Source: JAYVSZ01 sp043774925 (lineage in GTDB: Bacteria; Pseudomonadota; Gammaproteobacteria; Burkholderiales; Methylophilaceae). Taken from it: 31,342 bases of DNA. The notes beneath the pieces are model-generated. The model worked only from the letters and a program-made list of their open reading frames with translations, had not been told where the DNA came from and did no database searches. The position numbers were made by a program, and so were the translations under genes. The stretch spans positions 1 through 31,342 of the forward strand of contig JAYVSZ010000001.1 of NCBI GenBank assembly GCA_043774925.1, given 5' to 3'. Position 1 is the stretch's first letter. Each line of letters begins with the position of its first letter. Below, piece after piece: positions 15,782-23,018 of this stretch.

Positions 15782-16384
15782 TTATGCGCCCTTGCCATTG
15801 GGAAAAAAATCGCGAATATCCGCTACAATTTGTTGTTTGGTTTGGCTCATCAATTGATGATAAGCCTGTTCCAGCGACTCAATTGTCGGTCGCGGAATTT
15901 CCGCCTCGGCCTTTTGCCAATTTTCGTGCAAACACCAATAATTGTCTTTATCAAAATTCATATGCATCCTGCAAGTGAGCGGGCGCACCTCGTAAATCGA
16001 GCATTCACCTTGCTTTAAAAATGGGCACGGCGTATCGCTGCCAAACGCTTTTAAATCGGGGCGCTTGCTTTGCGTCACTTCAAGCGGCTTAATACCAAGC
16101 TTGTCGCCCATATAGTGCGCTTCAAACGCAGAAATCGGCACCGAAACATGACAGCAATGCCCACAACCACGGGCGCAAGCGGCAAATTTACCCGCATGGT
16201 CAAAAATATTATCTGCCGTATTCAGCACCTCCACCAACTTAATCACTGGGCGCGCATTCATTTTGCCAATGCGCTGCGGCAGCGAAACCACATGCGCTTT
16301 CAACTCGGGCGAAACCGAGTTGAAAAACTTGTCCAAGTTAGGCTCGGCGTAGGCGCGCGTTTCGGCAGGTGTGCGGCTAGCCAT
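15782..16384 (-). CDS. YkgJ family cysteine-cluster protein
   Basis: The protein has the cysteine pattern of the CxxCxxCC family (YkgJ), thought to bind iron or zinc: CARGCGHCCHVSVPISAFEA, then DTPCPFLKQGECSIYEVRP and LTCRMHMNFD. The ATG at 16384 starts MASRTPAETRAYAEPNLDKF and overlaps the trpD stop by 8 bases; a longer frame to 16438 lies inside trpD and is improbable. With this start it has 200 residues, and its stop touches the start of the DUF3465 gene. The role is unknown. Its place between trpD and trpC is unusual but the overlaps show it is a settled member of this operon. Confidence 0.88.
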   Translation of the reverse strand: MASRTPAETRAYAEPNLDKFFNSVSPELKAHVVSLPQRIGKMNARPVIKLVEVLNTADNIFDHAGKFAACARGCGHCCHVSVPISAFEAHYMGDKLGIKPLEVTQSKRPDLKAFGSDTPCPFLKQGECSIYEVRPLTCRMHMNFDKDNYWCLHENWQKAEAEIPRPTIESLEQAYHQLMSQTKQQIVADIRDFFPNGKGA

Positions 16385-17411
16385 TATTCGACATTTGAAT
16401 GAGTTGTTGCAATTTTTTGGCCGCTTCGCCGCTATCAATCATTTTAGCGGCATGCTCAATACCCGCATGGATACTTGGTTGCAGGCCAGCCACATAAATC
16501 GCAGCACCCGCGTTGAGCAACACAATATCGCGTGCCGCGCTTTGCGTGCCCGCGCTGGATTTGCCGTCCAACACGTCTAAAATCATCGCTTTAGATTGCG
16601 CTGCGTTTTCCACGCGAATGCTTTTTAACGAATGAATTTTCAGGCCGAATTGCGCAGGATTCAGCACATATTCTGTAATTTTTCCGTTTTTCAATTCAGC
16701 AACAAACGTATCGCCTGTAAACGAAATTTCGTCCATGCCGTCCGCGCCATGCACCACTAAAACATGCTCGGATCCGAGCTTTTGCAACACCTGCGCCAGC
16801 TTGCCCGTTAAAGTTTTTTCGAACACGCCCATCACTTGCCGCTTAGCATTGGCGGGGTTTGTGAGCGGGCCGAGCAGATTAAACAATGTGCGCACACCCA
16901 GCTCTTTGCGCACGGGCGCAGCGTGTTTCATGGCGCTGTGATGATTCGGTGCAAACATAAAACCGATGCCGATTTCATCCACACTTTTCGCGACTTGCTC
17001 TGGCGCTTGATTCACATTCACCCCTAGCGCTTCCAACACATCTGCGCTACCGCAGGTGCTAGAAACCGAACGCCCGCCATGCTTGGCCACTTTTGCGCCC
17101 GCCGCGGCTGCCACAAAAGCAGAAACCGTGGAAACGTTAAAGGTTTGAATGCCATCACCGCCCGTGCCGCAGGTATCTACCAAATGCTCAGTATTTTTTA
17201 TCTCAACTTTGGTAGAAAGCGCGCGCATCACGGTTGCGGCGGCGGCGATTTCTTCCACGGTTTCGCCTTTGCAACGTAGCGCAATCAAAAATGCTGAAAT
17301 TTGCACAGACGTGAGCTCGCCGCCCATGACTTGGCGCATGGTAGCAAGCATTTGCTCGGACGGTAAATCTTGTCGATTCAAAAGTTGATTTAATATTTGC
17401 GAATAAGCCAT
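16377..17411 (-). CDS. trpD: Anthranilate phosphoribosyltransferase
   Basis: The enzyme transfers phosphoribosyl from PRPP to anthranilate. The 344-residue protein shows the PRPP loop DTCGTGGDGIQTFNVST, AKHGGRSVSS, GSADVLEALGVN, GIGFMFAPNHHSAMKHA, RTLFNLLGPLTNPA and VVHGADGMDEIS. The start is the ATG at 17411 (MAYSQILNQLLNRQDLPSE). An in-frame extension to 17558 would be translated from repeat sequence and the DUF559 remnant and is rejected. The GAGGGG that serves as Shine-Dalgarno 8 bases upstream belongs to the flanking inverted repeat (17420-17458), so the inserted cassette seems to have replaced the native translation signal. Confidence 0.96.
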   Translation of the reverse strand: MAYSQILNQLLNRQDLPSEQMLATMRQVMGGELTSVQISAFLIALRCKGETVEEIAAAATVMRALSTKVEIKNTEHLVDTCGTGGDGIQTFNVSTVSAFVAAAAGAKVAKHGGRSVSSTCGSADVLEALGVNVNQAPEQVAKSVDEIGIGFMFAPNHHSAMKHAAPVRKELGVRTLFNLLGPLTNPANAKRQVMGVFEKTLTGKLAQVLQKLGSEHVLVVHGADGMDEISFTGDTFVAELKNGKITEYVLNPAQFGLKIHSLKSIRVENAAQSKAMILDVLDGKSSAGTQSAARDIVLLNAGAAIYVAGLQPSIHAGIEHAAKMIDSGEAAKKLQQLIQMSNNG

Positions 17412-17413
17412 AG

Positions 17414-17786
17414 TTATTGCCCCTCGCCCTTGAGGGGAGAGGGGTTGGGGAGAGGGTGACTTAAATGTATCAAAATTGCTTCCAACACACCCTCCAAATT
17501 TTCTGTTAATTCGTTGTTCCAAAATCGCAACACTGTATAACCTTCTGTATTTAACCACGCATCAGGCACGGCATCCGCAGCGCGCGTATTTGCGTGCTGA
17601 CTGCCATCCAATTCAATTACCAATTTTGCCTCAAAACACACAAAATCTACAATATAACTGCCAAGCGGTTGCTGGCGTTTAAATTTAAACGTTTTGCAAA
17701 CGCCCATTACGCAGATTTTGCCACAACATTTGCTCATGCGGCGTTAGGTTGCGACGCAAGTTTTTAGCATTTTGCAATAAACCCAC
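17414..17786 (-). pseudogene. DUF559 (endonuclease-like) gene broken by a one-base frameshift
   Basis: DUF559 proteins are small Vsr/restriction-endonuclease-like proteins. The 3' part is open and typical: TFKFKRQQPLGSYIVDFVCF, EAKLVIELDGSQHANT, LNTEGYTVLRFWNNEL, ending in repeat-derived SHPLPNPSPLKGEG. The 5' part (LQNAKNLRRNLTPHEQMLWQ, NLRNGRLQ) is in another frame and stops just after the join. Removing one A from the A-run near 17695-17698 would restore LRNGRLQTFKFKRQQPLG, so a single-base insertion (or a sequencing error) broke the gene. A GTG at 17786 is a possible original start. It lies between inverted repeats that separate trpG from trpD. Confidence 0.8.
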
Positions 17787-17835
17787 TTTGTTTTTCCACC
17801 CTCACCCCAACCCCTCTCCCCTCAAGGGCGAGGGG
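17420..17835. repeat. Inverted repeats (about 39 bp) framing the DUF559 cassette
   Basis: The arms are 17420-17458 (CCCCTCGCCCTTGAGGGGAG onward) and 17797-17835, reverse complements with about two mismatches. Each arm is itself palindromic (CCCCTC/GAGGGG). The outer end of one touches the trpG stop codon and the other supplies the trpD ribosome binding site. The last residues of the DUF559 frame are encoded in an arm. This motif commonly accompanies DUF559 genes. Confidence 0.85.
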
Positions 17836-18402
17836 CTAATTGGCTTTTAGGAAGTTATCCAAAAGCGCATGGCCGTATTCCGTCAGCACAGATTCAGGAT
17901 GAAATTGCACACCTTCTACCGCCAAAGTTTTGTGTCTCACGCCCATAATCTCGCCATCGTCTGTCCACGCCGTAATTTCCAAACAATCGGGAATACTCTC
18001 CCGCTCAATGACCAACGAATGGTAGCGCGTGGCCGTGTAGGGATTAGGAATATCTTTAAACACGCCGATATTTTTGTGGTGAATTTGCGAAGTTTTGCCA
18101 TGCATCAGCGTTTTGGCTTTGATGATTTTTCCACCAAACGCTTGGCCGATACTTTGATGCCCCAAACACACGCCGAGCAGCGGAATTTTGCCTGCAAATT
18201 CGTGAATTAAAGGTACAGAAATTCCCGCTTCGTTCGGCGTGCAAGGACCTGGCGAAATAACGATGTAGCGCGGTTTTAATTCTGCCACTTTTTGCAAGTC
18301 AATTTCATCATTTCTGTAAACCTGTACGTCTTGCCCCAGCTCGCCAAAATACTGCACGAGGTTGTAGGTGAAGGAGTCGTAATTATCAATCATCAGCAAC
18401 AT
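17836..18402 (-). CDS. trpG: Anthranilate synthase component II (glutamine amidotransferase)
   Basis: The protein supplies ammonia from glutamine to TrpE. The 188-residue class I amidotransferase has MIDNYDSFTYNLVQYFGELG at the N-terminus, the oxyanion region ISPGPCTPNEAG, nucleophile Cys79 in GVCLGHQSIGQAFGG and the His168/Glu170 pair in GVQFHPESVLT. Its ATG overlaps the trpE TAA by one base (TAATG). Homologues can serve both TrpE and the folate enzyme PabB; no pabB is seen here, so a dual role is possible but not shown. The downstream stop abuts the inverted repeat of the DUF559 cassette. Confidence 0.96.
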   Translation of the reverse strand: MLLMIDNYDSFTYNLVQYFGELGQDVQVYRNDEIDLQKVAELKPRYIVISPGPCTPNEAGISVPLIHEFAGKIPLLGVCLGHQSIGQAFGGKIIKAKTLMHGKTSQIHHKNIGVFKDIPNPYTATRYHSLVIERESIPDCLEITAWTDDGEIMGVRHKTLAVEGVQFHPESVLTEYGHALLDNFLKAN

Positions 18403-19892
18403 TATTCTGCTCCTTTACTATCTAGCCCAGTTTGTACCATTTCGGCCGCACGAATCACCGCTTTGGCTTTATTTTGTGTTTCTTCCCATTCGGATTGTGG
18501 CACTGAATCGGCCACGATACCCGCGCCTGCTTGCACGTAGAGCTTTTTGTTTTTAATCACGCCAGTTCTTATCGCAATCGCCACGTCCATATCGCCATTA
18601 AAGCCCAAATAGCCCACCGCACCTGCATAAATGCCGCGTTTGATCGGCTCCAATTCGTCAATAATTTCCATCGCACGCACTTTTGGCGCGCCAGAAACCG
18701 TGCCTGCAGGAAAGGTCGCTTTTAACACATCCACCGCGTCCATATTGGGTTTCAGCTTGCCTTCCACATTGCTCACAATGTGCATCACGTGGCTGTAACG
18801 CTCAATCATCATATTATCCGTCACTTTTACCGTGCCAGTTTGCGCCACACGGCCTACGTCGTTGCGACCTAAATCCATCAATTGCACGTGCTCTGCACGC
18901 TCTTTCGGGTCGGCGAGTAGCTCGTCGGCTAATGCCAAGTCTTGCTCGCGGGTTTTGCCGCGCGGCCGTGTGCCAGCAATCGGCCGCGAGGTCACCGTGC
19001 CGTTTTCTAGCCGCACCAAAATCTCTGGCGAGGCACCCACCACGTGGTGATCGCCCATATCGTAATAAAACATATACGGCGATGGATTGAGGCTGCGTAG
19101 CGCGCGGTACAGAGAAAGCGGCGGCGCGGCGAAATCTTGCGACATGCGTTGCGAAAGCACGACTTGCATGATGTCGCCTTCTAAAATGTATTGCTGCGAT
19201 TTTTTGACGGCTGCCTTGAAGTTTTCTTCGCCAAATTCCGAGCTCGCGGTGGTGATTGGCAAAGCTTGCGCTTTTGGAATTTCTACCGATTTTCGTAACA
19301 TATCCACCAAGGCTGTGAGGCGCATGGATGCTTGCTCGTAGGCTTGCGCTTCTTCTGGATTTGCGTAAACAATAAAATACAATTTACCGCTTAAATTATC
19401 TACCACGGCGATTTCTTCGCTCACCATCAGCAAAACGTCTGGCGTATTAATCGCGTCGGGCTTATTGGTTTTCGCTAACTTTTTCTCAATATAGCGAATC
19501 GTCTCGTAGCCAAAATAACCTGTCAACCCGCCGGTAAAACGCGGGGCGCCATGGTAAGGTGGCGTTTTAAAACGCGCTTGAAACGCTTTTACAAAGTCTA
19601 GCGGATTGGTATTTTCGTGCGTTTCCAGTACTTTTTCGCCTTGCAAAACCTGCACATTAAAGTTATTAGCAACAATGCGTGTTTTGGCTGGCAAGCCGAT
19701 GATGGAATAACGGCCAAAACGCTCGCCACCTTGCACGCTTTCCAGCAAATAACTGAAAGGCGCATTAGCAAGTTTGAGGTAAAGCGAAAGCGGCGTATCG
19801 AGGTCTGCGAAGGTCTCTAGCACCAGTGGAATTCGATTGTAGCCTTGTGCGGCCAGCGCATTAAATTCGGTTTTGTTAATCGTGGTAAACAT
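18402..19892 (-). CDS. trpE: Anthranilate synthase component I
   Basis: TrpE converts chorismate and ammonia to anthranilate. The 496-residue protein carries the N-terminal tryptophan-feedback region (SYLLESVQGGERFGRYSIIG, with the LLES motif) and the chorismate-binding C-terminal domain: AAVKKSQQYILEGDIMQVV, SQRMSQDF, SPYMFYYDMG, SPEILVRLENGTVTSRPIAG, TRPRG, LMDLGRNDVGRV, FPAGTVSGAPKVRAMEI and QAGAGIVADSVPQSEWEE. I choose the second of two adjacent ATGs (19892), 6 bases after GGA of AGGAAAA. A frame extending to 19967 is upstream leader sequence and unlike family members. It follows a candidate leader peptide (19974-20027), so attenuation by tryptophan is plausible. Confidence 0.96.
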   Translation of the reverse strand: MFTTINKTEFNALAAQGYNRIPLVLETFADLDTPLSLYLKLANAPFSYLLESVQGGERFGRYSIIGLPAKTRIVANNFNVQVLQGEKVLETHENTNPLDFVKAFQARFKTPPYHGAPRFTGGLTGYFGYETIRYIEKKLAKTNKPDAINTPDVLLMVSEEIAVVDNLSGKLYFIVYANPEEAQAYEQASMRLTALVDMLRKSVEIPKAQALPITTASSEFGEENFKAAVKKSQQYILEGDIMQVVLSQRMSQDFAAPPLSLYRALRSLNPSPYMFYYDMGDHHVVGASPEILVRLENGTVTSRPIAGTRPRGKTREQDLALADELLADPKERAEHVQLMDLGRNDVGRVAQTGTVKVTDNMMIERYSHVMHIVSNVEGKLKPNMDAVDVLKATFPAGTVSGAPKVRAMEIIDELEPIKRGIYAGAVGYLGFNGDMDVAIAIRTGVIKNKKLYVQAGAGIVADSVPQSEWEETQNKAKAVIRAAEMVQTGLDSKGAE

Positions 19893-19948
19893 CATTTTTC
19901 CTAAAATATTTTCTGTATGTGCTGCCTTGCAAGCCGCGTGTTTATTGG

Positions 19949-19997
19949 GTCTGCCCGCATGTGGCAAACAGTTTTAGCTGCGCCAAGGGCGCCAGCT
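19949..19997 (-). promoter_or_regulatory. Candidate attenuator structures in the trpE leader
   Basis: On the minus strand the two Trp codons of the leader ORF lie in a stem-loop AGCTGGCGCC/GGCGCAGCT (19976-19997). A second stem GTTTGCC/GGCAGAC (19949-19969) follows the leader stop. I did not find a classic terminator with a T-run before trpE, so if control exists it may act on translation or on a structure I cannot fold by eye. Confidence 0.35.
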
Positions 19998-20027
19998 CAG
20001 AAAATTATTTTTAAGAATATCCATCAT
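19974..20027 (-). CDS. trpL: Candidate trp operon leader peptide
   Basis: A 17-codon frame, MMDILKNNFLSWRPWRS, lies between gph and trpE. It contains two Trp codons near its end (residues 12 and 15), although Trp is normally rare, and it sits about 80 bases before the trpE start with stem-loops over and after the Trp codons. This is the arrangement of leader peptides that sense charged tRNA-Trp. It begins 5 bases after the gph stop, so translation could be coupled to gph; it has no good Shine-Dalgarno of its own. A second ATG (20024) would give 16 residues. Function is inferred from position and content. Confidence 0.5.
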   Translation of the reverse strand: MMDILKNNFLSWRPWRS

Positions 20028-20032
20028 GTTTT

Positions 20033-20698
20033 TTAAATTAAAAGTTCGGTTAAATCGGTTAAATCATTAATGGTTGCATCGACTTTGCTCGTATCCAACA
20101 CCTTGCCTTGGTTATAGCCATACGGCACGGTGACGATAAAGCAACCTGCCGCATGCGCCGCCGCAATATCCGTGGCAGAATCGCCCACCAGCATTGCCTC
20201 CGCCGTCAGCACATCGAATTTTGCACAAATATGCTGCAATTGTATAGGGTCTGGCTTCTTTTTTGCCAAAGTGTCGCCAGAAACTATTATCTCAAAAAAA
20301 TCGTGCAACCCGCTCTTTTTGAGCAAAGGCAGCGTGAATTTTTCAGGTTTATTGGTTACACATGCCAGTCTGTAACCCGCATCAGATAAGGCTTGCAGAC
20401 CATCTTGCACGCCAAAGTACGGTTTGCTTTCATGCGCATTATTCGCGTAATGCTCAAAAAAAAGCTGCTCCGCACGCTCGAATAAATCCGCATCCAGCGC
20501 CGCGCCAAGTGTTGTAGTTAAACAACGTTTTACCAGCATTGGCGCGCCTTCACCGATAAAGCTTTCCACCAGCTCCAAATGCAAAGGCGCAAAATCCAGC
20601 GCTTTTAACATCTCATTCGCCGCCGCCGCAATCTCTGGCGCGGTGTGCAGCAAAGTGCCGTCTAAGTCGATCATCACCGCTTTTACCGCAAACTTCAT
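20033..20698 (-). CDS. gph: Phosphoglycolate phosphatase (HAD superfamily)
   Basis: The 221-residue HAD hydrolase has motif I MIDLDGTLLHT (nucleophile Asp11, Asp13), motif II in LACVTNKP, Lys in KKPDPIQLQ and motif III MLVGDSATDIAAAHAAG. It lies between rpe and trpE, the usual betaproteobacterial order for gph, where it removes 2-phosphoglycolate. In a methylotroph the substrate could be broader; the sequence alone does not decide. The downstream trpE leader starts 5 bases after its stop. Confidence 0.9.
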   Translation of the reverse strand: MKFAVKAVMIDLDGTLLHTAPEIAAAANEMLKALDFAPLHLELVESFIGEGAPMLVKRCLTTTLGAALDADLFERAEQLFFEHYANNAHESKPYFGVQDGLQALSDAGYRLACVTNKPEKFTLPLLKKSGLHDFFEIIVSGDTLAKKKPDPIQLQHICAKFDVLTAEAMLVGDSATDIAAAHAAGCFIVTVPYGYNQGKVLDTSKVDATINDLTDLTELLI

Positions 20699-20704
20699 CT
20701 AAAA

Positions 20705-20822
20705 CACACTCCTTGGGCGCATTAACTTCGTTGCGCGGTGCTCGCAACCTCGCTGTACATAATGCGTACTATCTCGGCTACTGCGCTCCGTGCGCCTTGT
20801 ACTGCATCCCAAATAATGCATT
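20705..20822. repeat. Dispersed intergenic repeat between rpe and gph
   Basis: This 118-base stretch has no coding potential and reads as a known style of proteobacterial intergenic repeat. On the minus strand it contains CAGTACAAGGCGCACGGAGC, AGTAGCCGAGATAGTACGCA and GAGGTTGCGAGCACCGCGCA in series. A related unit (ACAAGGCG, CAGTACAA) is at 21588-21640 on the other side of rpe. Recognition is from memory of such repeats; copy number in this genome is unknown. Confidence 0.5.
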
Positions 20823-20832
20823 TTTAAGAAAG

Positions 20833-21540
20833 TTAAACTGTAGCGAGTGAAGCGCGGATTTCAGATACCACCGTGTTGTAGCGGTTTTTATCGGTATCTA
20901 AACCTTTGGTAAAAATCGCGTTACCTGCCACAAATGTATCTGCACCCGCTTTGGCTATTTCTGCAATGTTCATCGCGTTTACGCCGCCATCTACCTCAAG
21001 CCAAATTTCGCGACCAGTTTCTTTGGTGTAAGCATCAATGCGCGCGCGCGCTTGTTTCAATTTTTGCAAGGTAGATGGGATAAATTTTTGCCCGCCAAAA
21101 CCTGGGTTCACCGACATCAATAAAATCATATCGACTTTATCCATCACATAATCCAAATAATGCAGCGGCGTATGCGGATTAAACACCAAGCCAGATTTAC
21201 AGCCCAAATCGCGCACCATGGCAAGGCTGCGGTCGATATGTTTAGACGCTTCTGGGTGAAAAGTAATGATATTTGCGCCCGCTTTTGCAAAGTCGGGGAT
21301 AATGCGATCCACAGGTTCAACCATTAAATGCACGTCGATAACGCCGCCCACTTTACCCGCAATTTCACGAATTGCTTCGCAAACTAAAGGTCCGATAGTT
21401 AAATTCGGCACAAAATGATTATCCATTACATCAAAGTGAACAAGATCCGTGCCGGATAAAATCACATCTTCAATCTCTTGGCCGAGCTTGGCAAAGTTGG
21501 CAGAAAGGATACTGGGGGCGATTCTAAAAGTTTTACTCAT
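20833..21540 (-). CDS. rpe: Ribulose-phosphate 3-epimerase
   Basis: The enzyme interconverts ribulose 5-phosphate and xylulose 5-phosphate; in a methylotroph it also regenerates the formaldehyde acceptor of the ribulose monophosphate cycle. The 235-residue TIM barrel shows RIAPSILSANFAKLG, LVHFDVMDNHFVPNLTIGP, IDVHLMVEPVDR, TFHPEAS, MILLMSVNPGFGGQKF and WLEVDGGVNAMN, with the metal-binding His and Asp residues. The ATG at 21540 is chosen because GGAGA lies 7 bases upstream and the N-terminus then matches the family; an earlier in-frame ATG at 21564 precedes the ribosome binding site. It heads the rpe-gph-trp cluster. Confidence 0.96.
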   Translation of the reverse strand: MSKTFRIAPSILSANFAKLGQEIEDVILSGTDLVHFDVMDNHFVPNLTIGPLVCEAIREIAGKVGGVIDVHLMVEPVDRIIPDFAKAGANIITFHPEASKHIDRSLAMVRDLGCKSGLVFNPHTPLHYLDYVMDKVDMILLMSVNPGFGGQKFIPSTLQKLKQARARIDAYTKETGREIWLEVDGGVNAMNIAEIAKAGADTFVAGNAIFTKGLDTDKNRYNTVVSEIRASLATV

Positions 21541-21587
21541 TGCATTTCTCCATAAATTCATCAAATACTATTGCTAAATCGAAAATG

Positions 21588-21640
21588 GCAAGGCGGTGAG
21601 CCGCAGACAGTACAATTAGTAAGACAAGGCGAAACCAACA
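21588..21640. repeat. Intergenic repeat upstream of rpe
   Basis: The stretch GGCAAGGCGGTGAGCCGCAG ... GACAAGGCGAAACCAACACT followed by GTCAG resembles the repeat at 20705-20822 through the shared CAGTACAA and ACAAGGCG words, and ends with ACTGTCAG facing CAGACAGT. It lies in the divergent rpe-hemA region, which is otherwise AT-rich with no clear promoter assigned. Confidence 0.4.
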
Positions 21641-21766
21641 CTGTCAGTTTTGATTTATCAATGGTATTCCGCTATTTTAGCGCGTTTTAGCCTTTTTACA
21701 CTAACCAGATGACATTTAAGCTTGTAATTCATACCTTTATACGCAATCCATTGGTAAAATAGCGCC

Positions 21767-23011
21767 ATGCATCTTTTTACCATAGGCGTTAATCACACTA
21801 CCGCACCCATCGCCATTCGCGAAAATGTCGCCTTTAACGACGACAATTTGCGCCACGCGCTAAGCGATTTAACCGCGCAAAGTGCGACGGAAGCTGCAAT
21901 TTTATCGACTTGTAATCGCACCGAAATTTACGTGCACTCAAGCCACGCCGAGCCAATTGTGGATTGGCTGGCAGCTTATCACAAGCTTAAACTTGCCAAT
22001 GTGCAGCCGTATACCTACACGCTTGCTAACGACGAGGCGGTTAAACACGCCTTTCGCGTCGCTTCTGGTTTGGATTCTATGGTGCTTGGCGAGCCGCAAA
22101 TTCTCGGCCAATTCAAGCAATCGGTCAAAATCGCGCAAGAAGCGGGCACGCTGGGCACTAATTTACACAAGCTTTTTCAGCGCACTTTTGAAGTTGCTAA
22201 AGAAGTGCGCACCAATACCGATATTGGCGGCAGTTCGATTTCCATGGCTGCTGCCGCAGTCAAGCTCGCGCAACGCATTTTTGGCGATATTAAAGATCAA
22301 AAAGTATTGTTTATTGGCGCGGGCGAGATGATAGCGCTGTGCGCCGATCATTTTGCTGCGCAAAAACCAAAATCTATGACTGTGGCCAATAGAACATTGG
22401 AACGCGGTACTGAGCTTGCAGAAAAAATTGACGGAAAATCCATACTTTTACAAGATTTGCCCGACCATTTTGCAGACTTCGATATTGTGATTACCAGCAC
22501 CGCCAGCCAATTGCCCATTGTTGGCCTTGGCATGGTAGAGCGCGCTATTAAAGCGCGTAAACATCGCCCCATGTTTATGGTCGATTTAGCAGTTCCAAGA
22601 GACGTCGAACCTGAGGTAGCGCAACTGGACGACGTATTTTTATACACGGTGGATGACCTCGCGCAAGTAGTGGCCGACGGCATGGAAAACCGTCAAGCTG
22701 CCGCGTTGGACGCAGAAACCATTGTGCAAGCGCGCGTTGAGAGCTTTATGCAATGGCTTAAAAAGCGTGAAGCTGTGCCAACCATTAAAGCGCTGCGTGA
22801 ACAGGCCGAAGAAACGCGGAAAACTGAGCTAGAAAAAGCGCTCAAATTGATTCAAAAAGGCGAATCGCCCGAAAAAGTGCTGGAAACCTTGAGCAACGCG
22901 CTTACCAACAAATTCTTACACGCACCCAGCCACGTGCTCAACCAAGCGCAGGGCGATGAACACGCAAGATTAGAACAACTTCTCCGCCATATTTACCAAA
23001 TCAAAAATTAA
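21767..23011 (+). CDS. hemA: Glutamyl-tRNA reductase
   Basis: The enzyme reduces glutamyl-tRNA to glutamate-1-semialdehyde, the first step of C5 haem synthesis. The 414-residue protein has the N-terminal GVNHTTAPIAIREN, nucleophile Cys49 in LSTCNRTEIYV, the GLDSMVLGEPQILGQFK signature, a NADPH-binding domain (KVLFIGAGEMIALCADHF, TVANRTLERG), DLAVPRDVEPEV and the C-terminal dimerisation helix region. No clear Shine-Dalgarno precedes the ATG (TAAAATAGCGCC lies directly upstream). It is 7 bases before prfA, in the conserved hemA-prfA-prmC order. Confidence 0.96.
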   Translation: MHLFTIGVNHTTAPIAIRENVAFNDDNLRHALSDLTAQSATEAAILSTCNRTEIYVHSSHAEPIVDWLAAYHKLKLANVQPYTYTLANDEAVKHAFRVASGLDSMVLGEPQILGQFKQSVKIAQEAGTLGTNLHKLFQRTFEVAKEVRTNTDIGGSSISMAAAAVKLAQRIFGDIKDQKVLFIGAGEMIALCADHFAAQKPKSMTVANRTLERGTELAEKIDGKSILLQDLPDHFADFDIVITSTASQLPIVGLGMVERAIKARKHRPMFMVDLAVPRDVEPEVAQLDDVFLYTVDDLAQVVADGMENRQAAALDAETIVQARVESFMQWLKKREAVPTIKALREQAEETRKTELEKALKLIQKGESPEKVLETLSNALTNKFLHAPSHVLNQAQGDEHARLEQLLRHIYQIKN

Positions 23012-23018
23012 AAACTAA

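Noticed and set aside
17412..17558. N-terminal extension of trpD
   Set aside because: The extra residues would be encoded by the DUF559 cassette arm and antisense of no family member. The ATG at 17411 matches family length and has a Shine-Dalgarno.
18683..19090. 135-codon plus-strand open frame opposite trpE
   Set aside because: It is antisense to conserved chorismate-binding motifs of trpE, Arg/Cys-rich and without signals of translation.
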